DNA of 64,000 nucleotides, from contig BPJV01000004.1 in assembly GCA_026004795.1 (NCBI GenBank), positions 186,001 to 250,000 on the forward strand. The letters run 5' to 3'. A program made the position numbers and the translations under genes. Positions 8,177 through 17,809 of this stretch are shown here, in pieces; position 1 is the first letter of the stretch; each line of letters begins with the position of its first letter. Source of the DNA: Pirellulaceae bacterium (GTDB lineage Bacteria; Planctomycetota; Planctomycetia; Pirellulales; Pirellulaceae). The notes under the pieces were generated by a model, which was given only the letters and a program-made list of their open reading frames with translations, was not told the origin of the DNA and made no database searches.

Positions 8177-10834
8177 ATGAAACTGCGATGGAGTGTCATC
8201 AAGGCCATTTTTCTTCGCAATCTGACGAGCTACTTTTCCGGGGTGCTCGGCTATCTGTTCATCATCTTGTTCGTCGTTGCCGCTGGCTTCTTCGCGTTCG
8301 ATGCTGATTTCTTCACGGCCAATGAACCGAACTTGGATCAGCTCTCGGAGTGGTATCCCGTGCTGCTGTTGTTCTTCATCCCGGCGATCACGATGAGCGT
8401 TTGGGCGGAAGAGAAGAAGATGGGGACCGACGAACTGTTGTTCACCTTGCCGGCGAGCGAGCTGGAAATCTTGATCGGGAAGTACCTGTCGGTGGTGGCC
8501 GTCTATACCGTCGCCCTGGTCTTCTCGATGACGCACATGTTTGTGTTGGCCTATTTGGGCAACCCCGATTGGGGGCTCATTCTGGCGACCTATTTCGGTT
8601 ACTGGTTGGCCGGTTGCGCGCTGCTCAGCGCCGGCATGTTGGCTTCGCAGTTTACCAGAAACATCACCGTCGCCTTCGTGGTGGGAGTGGTGATCTTGTT
8701 GATCCCGGTGAGCATTGGGCCCGTCAGCCAGTTGATCGGTTTGGGAGAGTTGCTGGAGCAGTTTAGCCTCGACGAGCAATTTCGCGATTTGAGTATGGGG
8801 GTGATACCCTTTGATGGGCTGCTCTACTTCGTATTCTTAACCGCGTTTATGCTCTATTTGAATTATGTGGTGATGACCCGCCGGCATTGGGCGGCCAAGC
8901 GGGAGGTTCATCCGGCTCTGCAGTTCACCGTTCGCGCGGTGGCGTTGGCAACGATCTTCGCGTGTGCCACGACCTGGGCCAGCTACAGTACCGTACGTAT
9001 CGACGCCACGCAGGAGAAGCAGTTCAGCCTTTCGACGACGACGCGAGAGGTACTGCGGAAGCTGGATCCGGAACGACCGATCGAGATCCAGGTGTTCATA
9101 AGCAAGGAAGTGCCGCCGGAGTATGTGGAGACGCGAAAGCGGTTGATCGGACTGTTGCGTCAGTATGACGAGCTGGCGGGTAAGAATCTGGAAGTGCGGT
9201 ACGTCGAGGTAGAGCCGTTCAGTCCTCAAGCCGAGGAAGCGGAGCATTTCGGCATTGAACCGGTTCAGGTGTTTTATATCGACCGAGACGGTCGCAGGGC
9301 CGAAGCCGAGATTTTTCTCGGGGCGGTGGTGATCAGCAGTTACGATAAGGTGGTCATCCCCTTTTTCGGTAAGGGCTTGCCGATCGAATACGAGCTGACA
9401 CGCTCAGTGCAGACGGTTGCTAATGAGACACGTCATCGCGTGGGAGTACTGCAAACCGATGCAGCGCTGGCCACTTCCGGCCGGCAATGGCAGATCGTCC
9501 GCGAGCTGAAAAAGCAGTACATCGTGGAAGAAGTCTCGCCGGCGACTGAAATCGACGGCTCGAAGTTCGATGTGCTCTTGGTAGGCATGCCGTCCAGTTT
9601 GACCGAGCCGGAGATGGATAATCTGGTTCAGTATGTCAAATCGGGCCGGCCGGTGGTTCTATTCGACGATCCATTCCCGCTGACTTTGGGTGGTCAATTC
9701 GGCGTCAGCAGTGCACCGCGACAACCGAAAACCAATCCGCATGCTGGTATGTTCGGGGGTAGTCCGCCGCCGGAGCCAAAGGCCGATGGGGGCCGGGCCA
9801 CCCGTTTGCTGGAGGCACTGGGCATTGAATGGCCCTACGACCAGGTGGTGTTCGACTTCAACAATCCGCACCCCGAATATGGAAACCTGCCTGCGGAGTA
9901 TGTCTTCATCACCAGCAGCACGAAACCGGAGGAAGATGGGTTCAATCGCCAATCGCCGATTACCCGCGGGCTGGAAGAGCTCATCGCTCTCTATCCTGGT
10001 TTCGTGCAGCAGCGCAGTTCCAGCGGCATCGAGTTTACTCCGCTGCTGCTGACCAGCTACCAATCGGGGGTGTTGAAGTGGGAAGAATTCGTCGATGAAA
10101 GCGGCTTCAACTTTTTTGCCATGTCCGCGGCGGCCAACCCCAAACGCAACCCACCACGACGGATCGATGCCAACCGCTACTGCTTGGCGGCCTATCTGCA
10201 TGGAGAGGAGGCGGATGCCAAGATCAACGCTGTATTCGTTACCGATATCGACATGATCTCCGATTTCTTCTTCGAAGAACGCACGATGGGCAATCTGAGC
10301 ATGAAATTCGATAACGTTACCTTCGTGCTCAATGCCATCGACTTCCTCGTGGGAGACGAAAGCTTCATCGAACTGCGAAGCCGCCGTGAGAAGCACCGTA
10401 CGCTCGATCGCGTCGAGCGAATGAAGAAGGTGTTTCTCGAGCAGGCTAACAAGGCGGAGCGGGAAGCCGATCGACAGGCAGAAGAGGAATTGGAGAAGCG
10501 ACGCGAGCAACTGCAGGCCCGCGTGAAAGAAATCCAGGAGAACCAACAGCTCGATCCGATCGCCAAGGCACAGTTGGTCGAACAAGCCCAGCAAGCCGAA
10601 CAACAAAGGCTGAGTCTGGCCGAAGCGCAGATCGAGCAGGAAAAGAACAATGAGATTCAGAAAATTCGGGCGACTACCAATCGTCAGGTCAAGCTGCTTG
10701 AGTGGCGTATCCGCCTGCTGTCGATCCTGTTGCCCGCCATTCCTGCGGTATTGGTGGGAGTGATTATGCTGGCCATCCGTTTGGCCGACGAACGACGAAG
10801 TGTGTCCCCTGATCGGCGACGTAAGGACTCATAG
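8177..10834 (+). CDS. ABC-2 permease fused to GldG-type auxiliary domain (GldFG)
   Basis: N-terminal multi-TM permease with SVWAEEKKMGTDELLFTLPASELEILIGKYLS; central GldG/ABC_transp_aux region (IQVFISKEVPPEY, VGMPSSLTEPEMDNLVQYVKSGRPVVLFDDPFP); C-terminal coiled coil and TM. Confidence 0.9.
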   Translation: MKLRWSVIKAIFLRNLTSYFSGVLGYLFIILFVVAAGFFAFDADFFTANEPNLDQLSEWYPVLLLFFIPAITMSVWAEEKKMGTDELLFTLPASELEILIGKYLSVVAVYTVALVFSMTHMFVLAYLGNPDWGLILATYFGYWLAGCALLSAGMLASQFTRNITVAFVVGVVILLIPVSIGPVSQLIGLGELLEQFSLDEQFRDLSMGVIPFDGLLYFVFLTAFMLYLNYVVMTRRHWAAKREVHPALQFTVRAVALATIFACATTWASYSTVRIDATQEKQFSLSTTTREVLRKLDPERPIEIQVFISKEVPPEYVETRKRLIGLLRQYDELAGKNLEVRYVEVEPFSPQAEEAEHFGIEPVQVFYIDRDGRRAEAEIFLGAVVISSYDKVVIPFFGKGLPIEYELTRSVQTVANETRHRVGVLQTDAALATSGRQWQIVRELKKQYIVEEVSPATEIDGSKFDVLLVGMPSSLTEPEMDNLVQYVKSGRPVVLFDDPFPLTLGGQFGVSSAPRQPKTNPHAGMFGGSPPPEPKADGGRATRLLEALGIEWPYDQVVFDFNNPHPEYGNLPAEYVFITSSTKPEEDGFNRQSPITRGLEELIALYPGFVQQRSSSGIEFTPLLLTSYQSGVLKWEEFVDESGFNFFAMSAAANPKRNPPRRIDANRYCLAAYLHGEEADAKINAVFVTDIDMISDFFFEERTMGNLSMKFDNVTFVLNAIDFLVGDESFIELRSRREKHRTLDRVERMKKVFLEQANKAEREADRQAEEELEKRREQLQARVKEIQENQQLDPIAKAQLVEQAQQAEQQRLSLAEAQIEQEKNNEIQKIRATTNRQVKLLEWRIRLLSILLPAIPAVLVGVIMLAIRLADERRSVSPDRRRKDS

Positions 10835-10958
10835 CACCGGGGCCACGGGACAGAAGGTCTGGCCCGAAGAGTCCTTGCGGTCGGCAGCATCCCAGCGACG
10901 GGGGAAGGTCCGATGCCTTAGTTCGAATCGCAGAGACGCAGACAACAATCAACATAGG

Positions 10959-13256
10959 ATGTCGGTGATGAGCGATACAACCCAAGCGACTGAAGCGATG
11001 AAAGAACAAACGACTTCGCCGGAACGATCAACCAACGGGGAGGCCACGCGCCATGACCGGCAACTGCCGCCGGAAACCTTTCGGACGATCATCTACGCAG
11101 TGGTAGCGGTAGCCTGCATCGGAATCACTATCGCGGTCGAACTAATGACCCGCCCAGCAGAGATTGCCGAATACGGGAAGGTAGGGCAGGAATTCTATCC
11201 CGACTTTGTCGATCCGACCGAGGCGACCAGCCTCACTGTACGGACGATCGACAAAGATGCGGCGCGACCGGTTGAATTCAGCGTGCGCCGCAACGAGGAA
11301 GGGCAATGGGTGATCCCCAGCCACCACAATTATCCCGCTGATGCCGAAGAACGTCTGGCCAGGACGGCGGCCAGTGTAATCGGCATCAAACGTGGCGCCC
11401 TGGTCACTCGTTGGGCCAGCGATCATGCTCGCTTCGGCGTCGTCGATCCGGCACGCGATACCCTCAACGTCGATGAGCTGGAGGGAGTGGGCACACGCTT
11501 GGTTCTGCGAGGCAAAGACGATTCGGTATTGTTCGATCTGATTATCGGAAAAAAGGTCGAGGGGGAAGAAGGCGACGAGAATCAGTTCTATGTGCGTCAT
11601 CCAGATGAGGATGAAGTTTATATCGCGGCGCTGGATATCGATCTGTCGACACGGTTCCGTGATTGGATCGATACCGACTTGCTGGCGATCGACGCATTCG
11701 ATACGCGATTGCTCGAGATCCGTGATTATCAATTCGATGAATTGCGCGGCACCGTGACGCAAACGGAGATCTCGCGGCTGACTCGTACTTCATCGACGGA
11801 TCCGTGGAAGCTCGAAGGATTGGATGAAACCAAGTACGAGGTAGATCAGCAAAAGGTCCGCGAGACGGTCAATACGCTGGCCAATCTGGAAATCGTTGGA
11901 GTACGTCCAAAGTTGCCTGGGCTTACCGCTGATTTGCGGTTGGATCGCTCGGCGATCAAGTCGCAAGGCGACGTGGACCGCCTTCAATCCGACTTGCTGG
12001 CCCGTGGATTTCTGCTGCAACCTGGCAATGACGGTGACCCCAACTCGCTAAAGCTGTTGGCTCGTGAGGGGGAGATGACCGTCGCGACCGAGGATGCGGT
12101 GGCCTACGATTTGTATTTTGGTCGAGCATTCACCGGAACCGAGGAAGAGCTTGAGTTGGGATTCACGACAACCAAGGCTTCCTCCACGAAGGCAACAGCG
12201 GGCCAGCAAAGCGGGGCATCGGCGGCCGACCAAAAGGCCGACGCTGCCGACTCACAGGATAGAGATAGTGCTGGTGAATCTGGCTCGAATGAAGAGGACG
12301 ATCGCGAAAACGACGATGCTGGCCCACAGCCAGGTCAGTCCGACGAAGCCACCGATGAATCGGATGAACAATCCGAAGCTGAAAAGAAACCTGGTCGCTA
12401 TGTGTTCATTCGGGCTCGCATCGATACGTCCGTACTTGGGGCTGCCCCCGAGGAGCCGGTAGAACCTCAGATGCCGGAGGCATTAAAGAAGGCTGAGGAG
12501 GAAGCCAAGCAACAAGAGGCGGGGGCGGAGCAGGAATCGGACGATACGGCTGATGCCAACAGCGGCGACAGCGAAGTTGGCAATCCGTCGGCAGATGACT
12601 CCGATAGCAGTGACAGTGACAACGCTTCCGATGAGCAAAACGAGGAGCTGGAGAAACTGCGGCAGGAATACGAACAGGCCAAGTCGGCGTATGAAGAGGC
12701 CAAGCGCAAGTATGACGAGTACCATGACAAATTGAAGAAGGCCCAAGAAAAGGTCGATGAGCTCAATCGCAGGTTTGCCAAGTGGTACTATGTCATTCCT
12801 GGCGAAGACTACGAGAAGTTAACACTGCACCGCAGCGACTTGATCAAGGAGAAGTCGGCCGAGGAGGACAGCAGCAATGAGCAGAGCGGGGACAGCCTTT
12901 CGCTTCCTGAACTTCCCAGTGGGACCGGCTCGATGCCGGCCGATGCCGAGGCGGAATCCGCCGCTGCTGATTCTTCTCCCGCATCTGGAAGCAGCGGAGA
13001 AACCGCCGGTGGCGATGCTCCCGTAGAGGAGCCACCGGCACCTGAACCGCCACGACCAGCGGAAGTGTCCGACGAGCCGCCGGCTCCGACCACAGCGCCT
13101 GACGGTCCGTCGCCGTCCAAGGATCCCACCAACGATGGCCTTCCCGCCACGGAGGAACAGCCTCCGGCGCCGCAGGAGGCTGCTAGCGGGAGCGAATCAG
13201 CTGCGGCGGTCAACGAGAATGGCGGACGATCGGCGGGGCAGGCTGAGCCCGAATAA
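10959..13256 (+). CDS. DUF4340 domain-containing protein with long acidic disordered/coiled-coil C-terminal region
   Basis: TM RTIIYAVVAVACIGITIAVELM followed by DUF4340-like repeats, directly after gldFG; acidic E/D/S-rich tail with coiled coil EELEKLRQEYEQAKSAYEEAKRKYDEYHDKLKKAQEKVDELN. Confidence 0.8.
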   Translation: MSVMSDTTQATEAMKEQTTSPERSTNGEATRHDRQLPPETFRTIIYAVVAVACIGITIAVELMTRPAEIAEYGKVGQEFYPDFVDPTEATSLTVRTIDKDAARPVEFSVRRNEEGQWVIPSHHNYPADAEERLARTAASVIGIKRGALVTRWASDHARFGVVDPARDTLNVDELEGVGTRLVLRGKDDSVLFDLIIGKKVEGEEGDENQFYVRHPDEDEVYIAALDIDLSTRFRDWIDTDLLAIDAFDTRLLEIRDYQFDELRGTVTQTEISRLTRTSSTDPWKLEGLDETKYEVDQQKVRETVNTLANLEIVGVRPKLPGLTADLRLDRSAIKSQGDVDRLQSDLLARGFLLQPGNDGDPNSLKLLAREGEMTVATEDAVAYDLYFGRAFTGTEEELELGFTTTKASSTKATAGQQSGASAADQKADAADSQDRDSAGESGSNEEDDRENDDAGPQPGQSDEATDESDEQSEAEKKPGRYVFIRARIDTSVLGAAPEEPVEPQMPEALKKAEEEAKQQEAGAEQESDDTADANSGDSEVGNPSADDSDSSDSDNASDEQNEELEKLRQEYEQAKSAYEEAKRKYDEYHDKLKKAQEKVDELNRRFAKWYYVIPGEDYEKLTLHRSDLIKEKSAEEDSSNEQSGDSLSLPELPSGTGSMPADAEAESAAADSSPASGSSGETAGGDAPVEEPPAPEPPRPAEVSDEPPAPTTAPDGPSPSKDPTNDGLPATEEQPPAPQEAASGSESAAAVNENGGRSAGQAEPE

Positions 13257-13721
13257 TCCGCGGAGGCGAGGACAAACACGGGATTGAGCGTCTTTCTCGC
13301 CAGCTTCGCGGCCGGCCGTCCTGCCGCTTCCCACGGAAGGGACGGGTTGCCGGAGGTTTGGAAACGGAGAGCGGTGCCGCGATGAAGGGTGCACTGGCAT
13401 GCTCCCCCCACCTGTTCTAGCCGCCACCGAGCGTTAGCGGCCGACCCTCGACTAGGACTGAATCGCCACAACGGCGGCGATGCCAGCCTTCCACAGCACC
13501 GTCCAAAGATTCCACGCTACCCCATTCGCCGTCCTCGGCCGTCTTGCCGTCCTGCCGACCCACCGCCCTGACAAGGGAGCAAATGGTGTGGACATCATGA
13601 AGGGGCATTGAGTAAAAGCGTCGAAGAAGTTCTGCCGCGGCCGGGAAGAACAATGACGTAAAGACGGTGGTGGCTATTGCTGCACACCACCCGAAGATCC
13701 GATTGGGGAGAAAAGCTCGCC

Positions 13722-14249
13722 ATGCGATCGATCCTTCTGAGTATCGCCATCACGATTACCGTAGCAACGAACGCCCATTGTCAATCGCGCTCGCATGCCT
13801 GGTGGAATCCACTGGGATTGGGTAGCGGAGGCGAGGAACGGGCGACGTCAACAACGGAGAAGACGAGTTCCTTCTTCGGGAACTCCCGCAGCAAGTCTTG
13901 GTTTAACCTGCCACGTTTACTTCCTTCTCGGGATTCTGCTACGGCCTCCATCAGCGATGATCGACAATCTGTAGAGGGGAGGCCATCGGCAGCGCCCAGC
14001 TTCCTGGAACGTGTTGGTGGGACGGCGAAAAACATGTGGACTTCAACGGTCGATCTGTTGAACCCCTTCGACGACTCCGCGAAAAAGCCGCCGGCGAAGT
14101 CCTCCCTGTTTGGCAATCAGGGTTACCAACCGCAGAAAGAGCGAGAAGAAGCCAAGTCGCGACCTTGGTTCGGTTGGTGGAGTCGCAGTGAAAAAGAAGA
14201 ACCGCGCGACATCAATGAGTTCCTCAGCCTGCCCCGCCCCGAATTTTGA
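13722..14249 (+). CDS. Hypothetical secreted protein
   Basis: Signal peptide MRSILLSIAITITVATNAHCQS; Trp/Ser/Lys-rich remainder; no recognised domain. Confidence 0.6.
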   Translation: MRSILLSIAITITVATNAHCQSRSHAWWNPLGLGSGGEERATSTTEKTSSFFGNSRSKSWFNLPRLLPSRDSATASISDDRQSVEGRPSAAPSFLERVGGTAKNMWTSTVDLLNPFDDSAKKPPAKSSLFGNQGYQPQKEREEAKSRPWFGWWSRSEKEEPRDINEFLSLPRPEF

Positions 14250-14534
14250 CCTCAGGGAGGGGAGCGTCGGTCAACAGGGGCACTTCGATTTGGGGTAGAG
14301 TTCTTCATGTGGTAGGCAGGAGAAACGTTCGGTCTTTGCTTGCCCATGCGGCGGTGGCCGCAAAGCGGTGTCGGTTTTCAGCCGCGTAGCGGTGGCAGGA
14401 GGTAGCTCCAGTTGTAAGCGGGCGCGCAATTCGACGGCTGTCCGAAGCACCATATCGGCGATGGACTCCGAGGGAGTAAGGTACGGCCAATGGCTTCCTG
14501 GGCACCGTCTGAATAAGGTAGCGGCAAGTAGCCT

Positions 14535-16841
14535 TCAGGGGAGAACTTCTATCCAATAGGGGCGACCAGAGACGACGCGGCCGTCATCGAGTTCGGCTTT
14601 GGGAAATAATCGCACTGGACCCAGTCCCAATTCGTTCACCTCGACCGCAAACTGGCCGGAATCCGATTCGCTGACTGCCAATTGTTCGGCATCGCGCCAC
14701 AGGCTCACGCGTTTCGCTTCCGAGGGCCCGACCACCTGAATCACCAGGGATTCCGTGGCGCGTAGCGACATCTGCAGATCAAAGCGACCGTCTTCACTCT
14801 GCAGGTCAACGGAATCGTTGCCGACGAACTCCAGGGTGCATCGCTTCGGGTCGCCGACCCAGAATCCAAGCCCCACGGAATCGCGTTGGCTCAGTGGATC
14901 ATCGGCGATGGCGATAACATCCACACGGTGATAGCCAGCGGTCAAACCGTCGGCGGTGACCGAGATATTCTTAATAGGAGCACCATCATGGATCAGCTTG
15001 CCATCGCGCAGCAATCGCATTCTGGTGGGAGCCAAATGTTGCTTGCGCGATGCCAGAGGTCCCGGTTCAACCTCTTCCCAATTGGCGTACGTCGGCCCGG
15101 AAACATTCAACTCCACGCGAACCGAAGAATCAGGGGTGACGAAGTGCAATCGACGCATCGCCTCTTCATCCTGCACAGGGCGTGGGGCATGAGAAAAAGG
15201 GCGGCACAGCGGGTCACCGACGATGAGAAGCTGGTAGGGGCCGGTTACGCTGAGATAGAAGGCCTCTGCCAGGCTGGCGCCGCGCGCATAGTAGACATAC
15301 AGGAATGGTGAGGGGAATTTATTGGCGATGGCATACGGCTCGACGACCGTACCACTACTGCCTGCGGCCCCGGCGCGGATCAGTTCGGATAGATTGGTTT
15401 GTCCAACGCGTGGGCCCATGACGCCGCCGACGCTGGTGAGGTTGTCGGCAATGGCGCCCGGCATCAACTGGGACTGGCAGCTATCCCAACTGAAACTGGG
15501 GGTGCCGAATTGAACGCCCAGCACACGAGGCCGCGCAACCGGAAGCTGCCGCGGAATCAGACGCGCTTGGTAGCCAAGCTGGCGTAACTGGTCGATCGCG
15601 TCCGGCGTGAGGCTGGCGCGCGTCAGCGTGCGGATATCGTCGGTCACACAGAAGTAGAACTCCCCGTCAGGATGCGTGAAGTCGGCTTTGGCCGAGCGCT
15701 CGAGCGCAGCGACGGCCTCCGGCAAGCGGAGGCCGTTTCCACGGGTGACTGCCAACACGGTGCACAGAAGGAATCGTACGCCGTACTTGGTTCCATGCGT
15801 TTGCGGGTCCTCCTCCACCAATTCCATGGCGATAGGTACCCCATTGGTGCACCACCATCGCTGTGCCTCGAATCCGGAGGGCCATTGTCGGCTCTTGATT
15901 TCTGGATCCAACAAACTGCGCAGCACCTCGAACTCAGGGTTGCCGCGCAGGGCAGCGAATCGGTCGTCAGCTTCAAGATAGCCGCCGGCGATCCAACCAC
16001 GTTCCACTGCCGTCGAAAACCACCGCAGCGCCTGCTCCGTATCACCCACCGCGGCCGCATGGGCCGCCAACAAATAGGCCAACGGGAACTGATAGGGCTG
16101 ATCGTCTAGCAATTCGATCAGGCCCGCGATCGCCTGTTGATGGTTTCCCTCCTCCTGCGCTCGCTCGACGGCCTCCCAACGCTCTTTGGTGGCCGATCCC
16201 CCCGGATTGGAAAAATAGGCGTCGAGTTCTCGCCGGGCATAGAAATTGATTACTGGCAGGACGTAAGCCGGATTGGCACTGTGAGCCAACATATAGAGGT
16301 AGGTCAAGCCGTTGATCGACGCCTTGCGAGTATAAATCTTGGGCAATTCTCCCAAGCCTTCCAGGTCCGCAGAGATATCGATGGCCGTCGGAAAATCGGC
16401 CGAGTAGGCGACGCATTGGATGATCGGTGCCAGCTGACGTCGGTCCAATTCTTGCAATAGTGGCTGGAGGATTCGTTGTCGAAACGTGGCTACGTCGATT
16501 TCTTCAGAGCTAGGGACGTTCCTCAATACAATGACATTATTCGGGGGGATATCGCGAAGGTGGATGAAGTGGTTGGCAACGGTCCAAGAATTGAAGGATT
16601 CGCCGTTGACTACCACCACCGTCTCGGCGGGACTGATCCCGGCCTCCAAGTGTCGATGCACCGATAACAAAACGAAGGCCAAGACCGCCACGAACACTGG
16701 TCGTCGCCTGGTGCCCCCCGGCGGCTGGTCCTGCCAGTAGCGACCGGTGGGGAAGCCGGCAAGGGCAAGGAACCTTGACCGAGCTTGGGGCGGTGTTTCT
16801 GTCGCTACTCCTCGTGGCGGTAATTCGCGGTCATCATCCAT
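14535..16841 (-). CDS. TIGR03790-like protein with TPR-like segment
   Basis: TVVVVNGESFNSWTVANHFIHLRDIPPNNVIVL near N-term and AGAAGSSGTVVEPYAIANKFPSPFLYVYYARGASLAEAFYLSVTGPYQLLIVGDPLCRPF resemble TIGR03790; AYLLAAHAAAVGDTEQALRWFSTAVERG is TPR-like. Confidence 0.65.
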   Translation of the reverse strand: MDDDRELPPRGVATETPPQARSRFLALAGFPTGRYWQDQPPGGTRRRPVFVAVLAFVLLSVHRHLEAGISPAETVVVVNGESFNSWTVANHFIHLRDIPPNNVIVLRNVPSSEEIDVATFRQRILQPLLQELDRRQLAPIIQCVAYSADFPTAIDISADLEGLGELPKIYTRKASINGLTYLYMLAHSANPAYVLPVINFYARRELDAYFSNPGGSATKERWEAVERAQEEGNHQQAIAGLIELLDDQPYQFPLAYLLAAHAAAVGDTEQALRWFSTAVERGWIAGGYLEADDRFAALRGNPEFEVLRSLLDPEIKSRQWPSGFEAQRWWCTNGVPIAMELVEEDPQTHGTKYGVRFLLCTVLAVTRGNGLRLPEAVAALERSAKADFTHPDGEFYFCVTDDIRTLTRASLTPDAIDQLRQLGYQARLIPRQLPVARPRVLGVQFGTPSFSWDSCQSQLMPGAIADNLTSVGGVMGPRVGQTNLSELIRAGAAGSSGTVVEPYAIANKFPSPFLYVYYARGASLAEAFYLSVTGPYQLLIVGDPLCRPFSHAPRPVQDEEAMRRLHFVTPDSSVRVELNVSGPTYANWEEVEPGPLASRKQHLAPTRMRLLRDGKLIHDGAPIKNISVTADGLTAGYHRVDVIAIADDPLSQRDSVGLGFWVGDPKRCTLEFVGNDSVDLQSEDGRFDLQMSLRATESLVIQVVGPSEAKRVSLWRDAEQLAVSESDSGQFAVEVNELGLGPVRLFPKAELDDGRVVSGRPYWIEVLP

Positions 16842-17385
16842 CGGAACACCTCCCTACTTAATTCACGCCTTAAGGCTTTCCGGACCAGGAGCCGGACATG
16901 TAACCGGCAGCCGAGACAGGGCGTTGCCAACTTGAGCAGACTCCCCATGGTTCATCAATCTACCTCATCAGGAAATGGTGGGGATGGTGAACATCTTACC
17001 GGATGCCACCAGTCGCGTAGCTCCTAGGTTCATCGGCCGCAGGGGATCGAGACGATAGCTTCTCTCGCCAGAAGGGAGCCTTGACGCATGATGATGCTGT
17101 TGTGGTCGCGTTGATCAGGTTCTCCGCCTTGTAGGGCAACCACCAGTCGGGGCGGGCGGTGAGGCCACACGATCTGGCCCCCTGGGAAGCCTCGCAATCG
17201 TCGCCCAAAAAATGTGGAAGGTGGGTTAGGAGAGCGAGAGGAGCCGTCCAAACTTTTCCCGCCCCTTTTGACACGCCGCAAGTTTTTGAGGTAAGATGCC
17301 GATAATCGATGTCACGAGCAAACGCAGGTCGATACGCGTGGAAAAAACGTGTCTTTCGTGCTATTGCATGGTGGCTCGGGCTCTT

Positions 17386-17391
17386 TATAAT
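17386..17391 (+). promoter_or_regulatory. Possible -10 box (TATAAT) of tRNA-Gly promoter
   Basis: Exact TATAAT 115 nt upstream of the tRNA; -35 is weak (TTGCAT, 16-nt spacer). Confidence 0.35.
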
Positions 17392-17505
17392 TCTCGCACG
17401 TACGTCGGACGATTTGCACGATTCGGTAGCGAGTGCAAATCGCCGGCTCGGGCTGGTGGTTGAGCCAAAACATCCAATCGCTTGACGATTGGCGCCTCCA
17501 CAAAC

Positions 17506-17578
17506 GCGGGCGTAGCTCAGTTGGTAGAGCACAACGTTGCCAACGTTGTTGTCGTGGGTTCGAATCCCATCGCCCGCT
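17506..17578 (+). tRNA. tRNA-Gly (anticodon GCC)
   Basis: GCGGGCG...CGCCCGC acceptor stem, TAGCTCAGTTGGTAGAGCA D arm, CAACG-TTGCCAA-CGTTG anticodon arm, GTGGGTTCGAATCCCAT T arm; no encoded CCA. Confidence 0.97.
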
Positions 17579-17612
17579 CTTTAGCTTCCTGGCGTTGGTG
17601 AGGGAGGCCAAG

Positions 17613-17645
17613 GGCGGAGGTCAACCACCTGCCTTTTCTTGTTTT
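17613..17645 (+). terminator. Possible intrinsic terminator after tRNA-Gly
   Basis: GGC(G)GAGGT-CAACC-ACCT-GCC bulged stem followed by TTTTCTTGTTTTT. Confidence 0.4.
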
Positions 17646-17809
17646 TAAAATAGTGAATCTTGGCGAGAACACTCCCTGGCACACGAGAGGTTTGTGGTGC
17701 CGGTCGGAGATGCTGATCGGCTTGAGGTCGTGGGACGACGCTGGCTGATTAGTAATTAAGTGTTCTTAGCATTTTTTTCTCGCACTCTAGGCTGCAGCGG
17801 AGCACATTC

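Noticed and set aside
7649-8779. 376-aa minus-strand ORF
   Set aside because: Spans antisense of the ABC ATPase and gldFG start; no domain
9659-10606. 315-aa minus-strand ORF
   Set aside because: Antisense to gldFG, low-complexity Leu/Phe-rich mirror of the coiled coil
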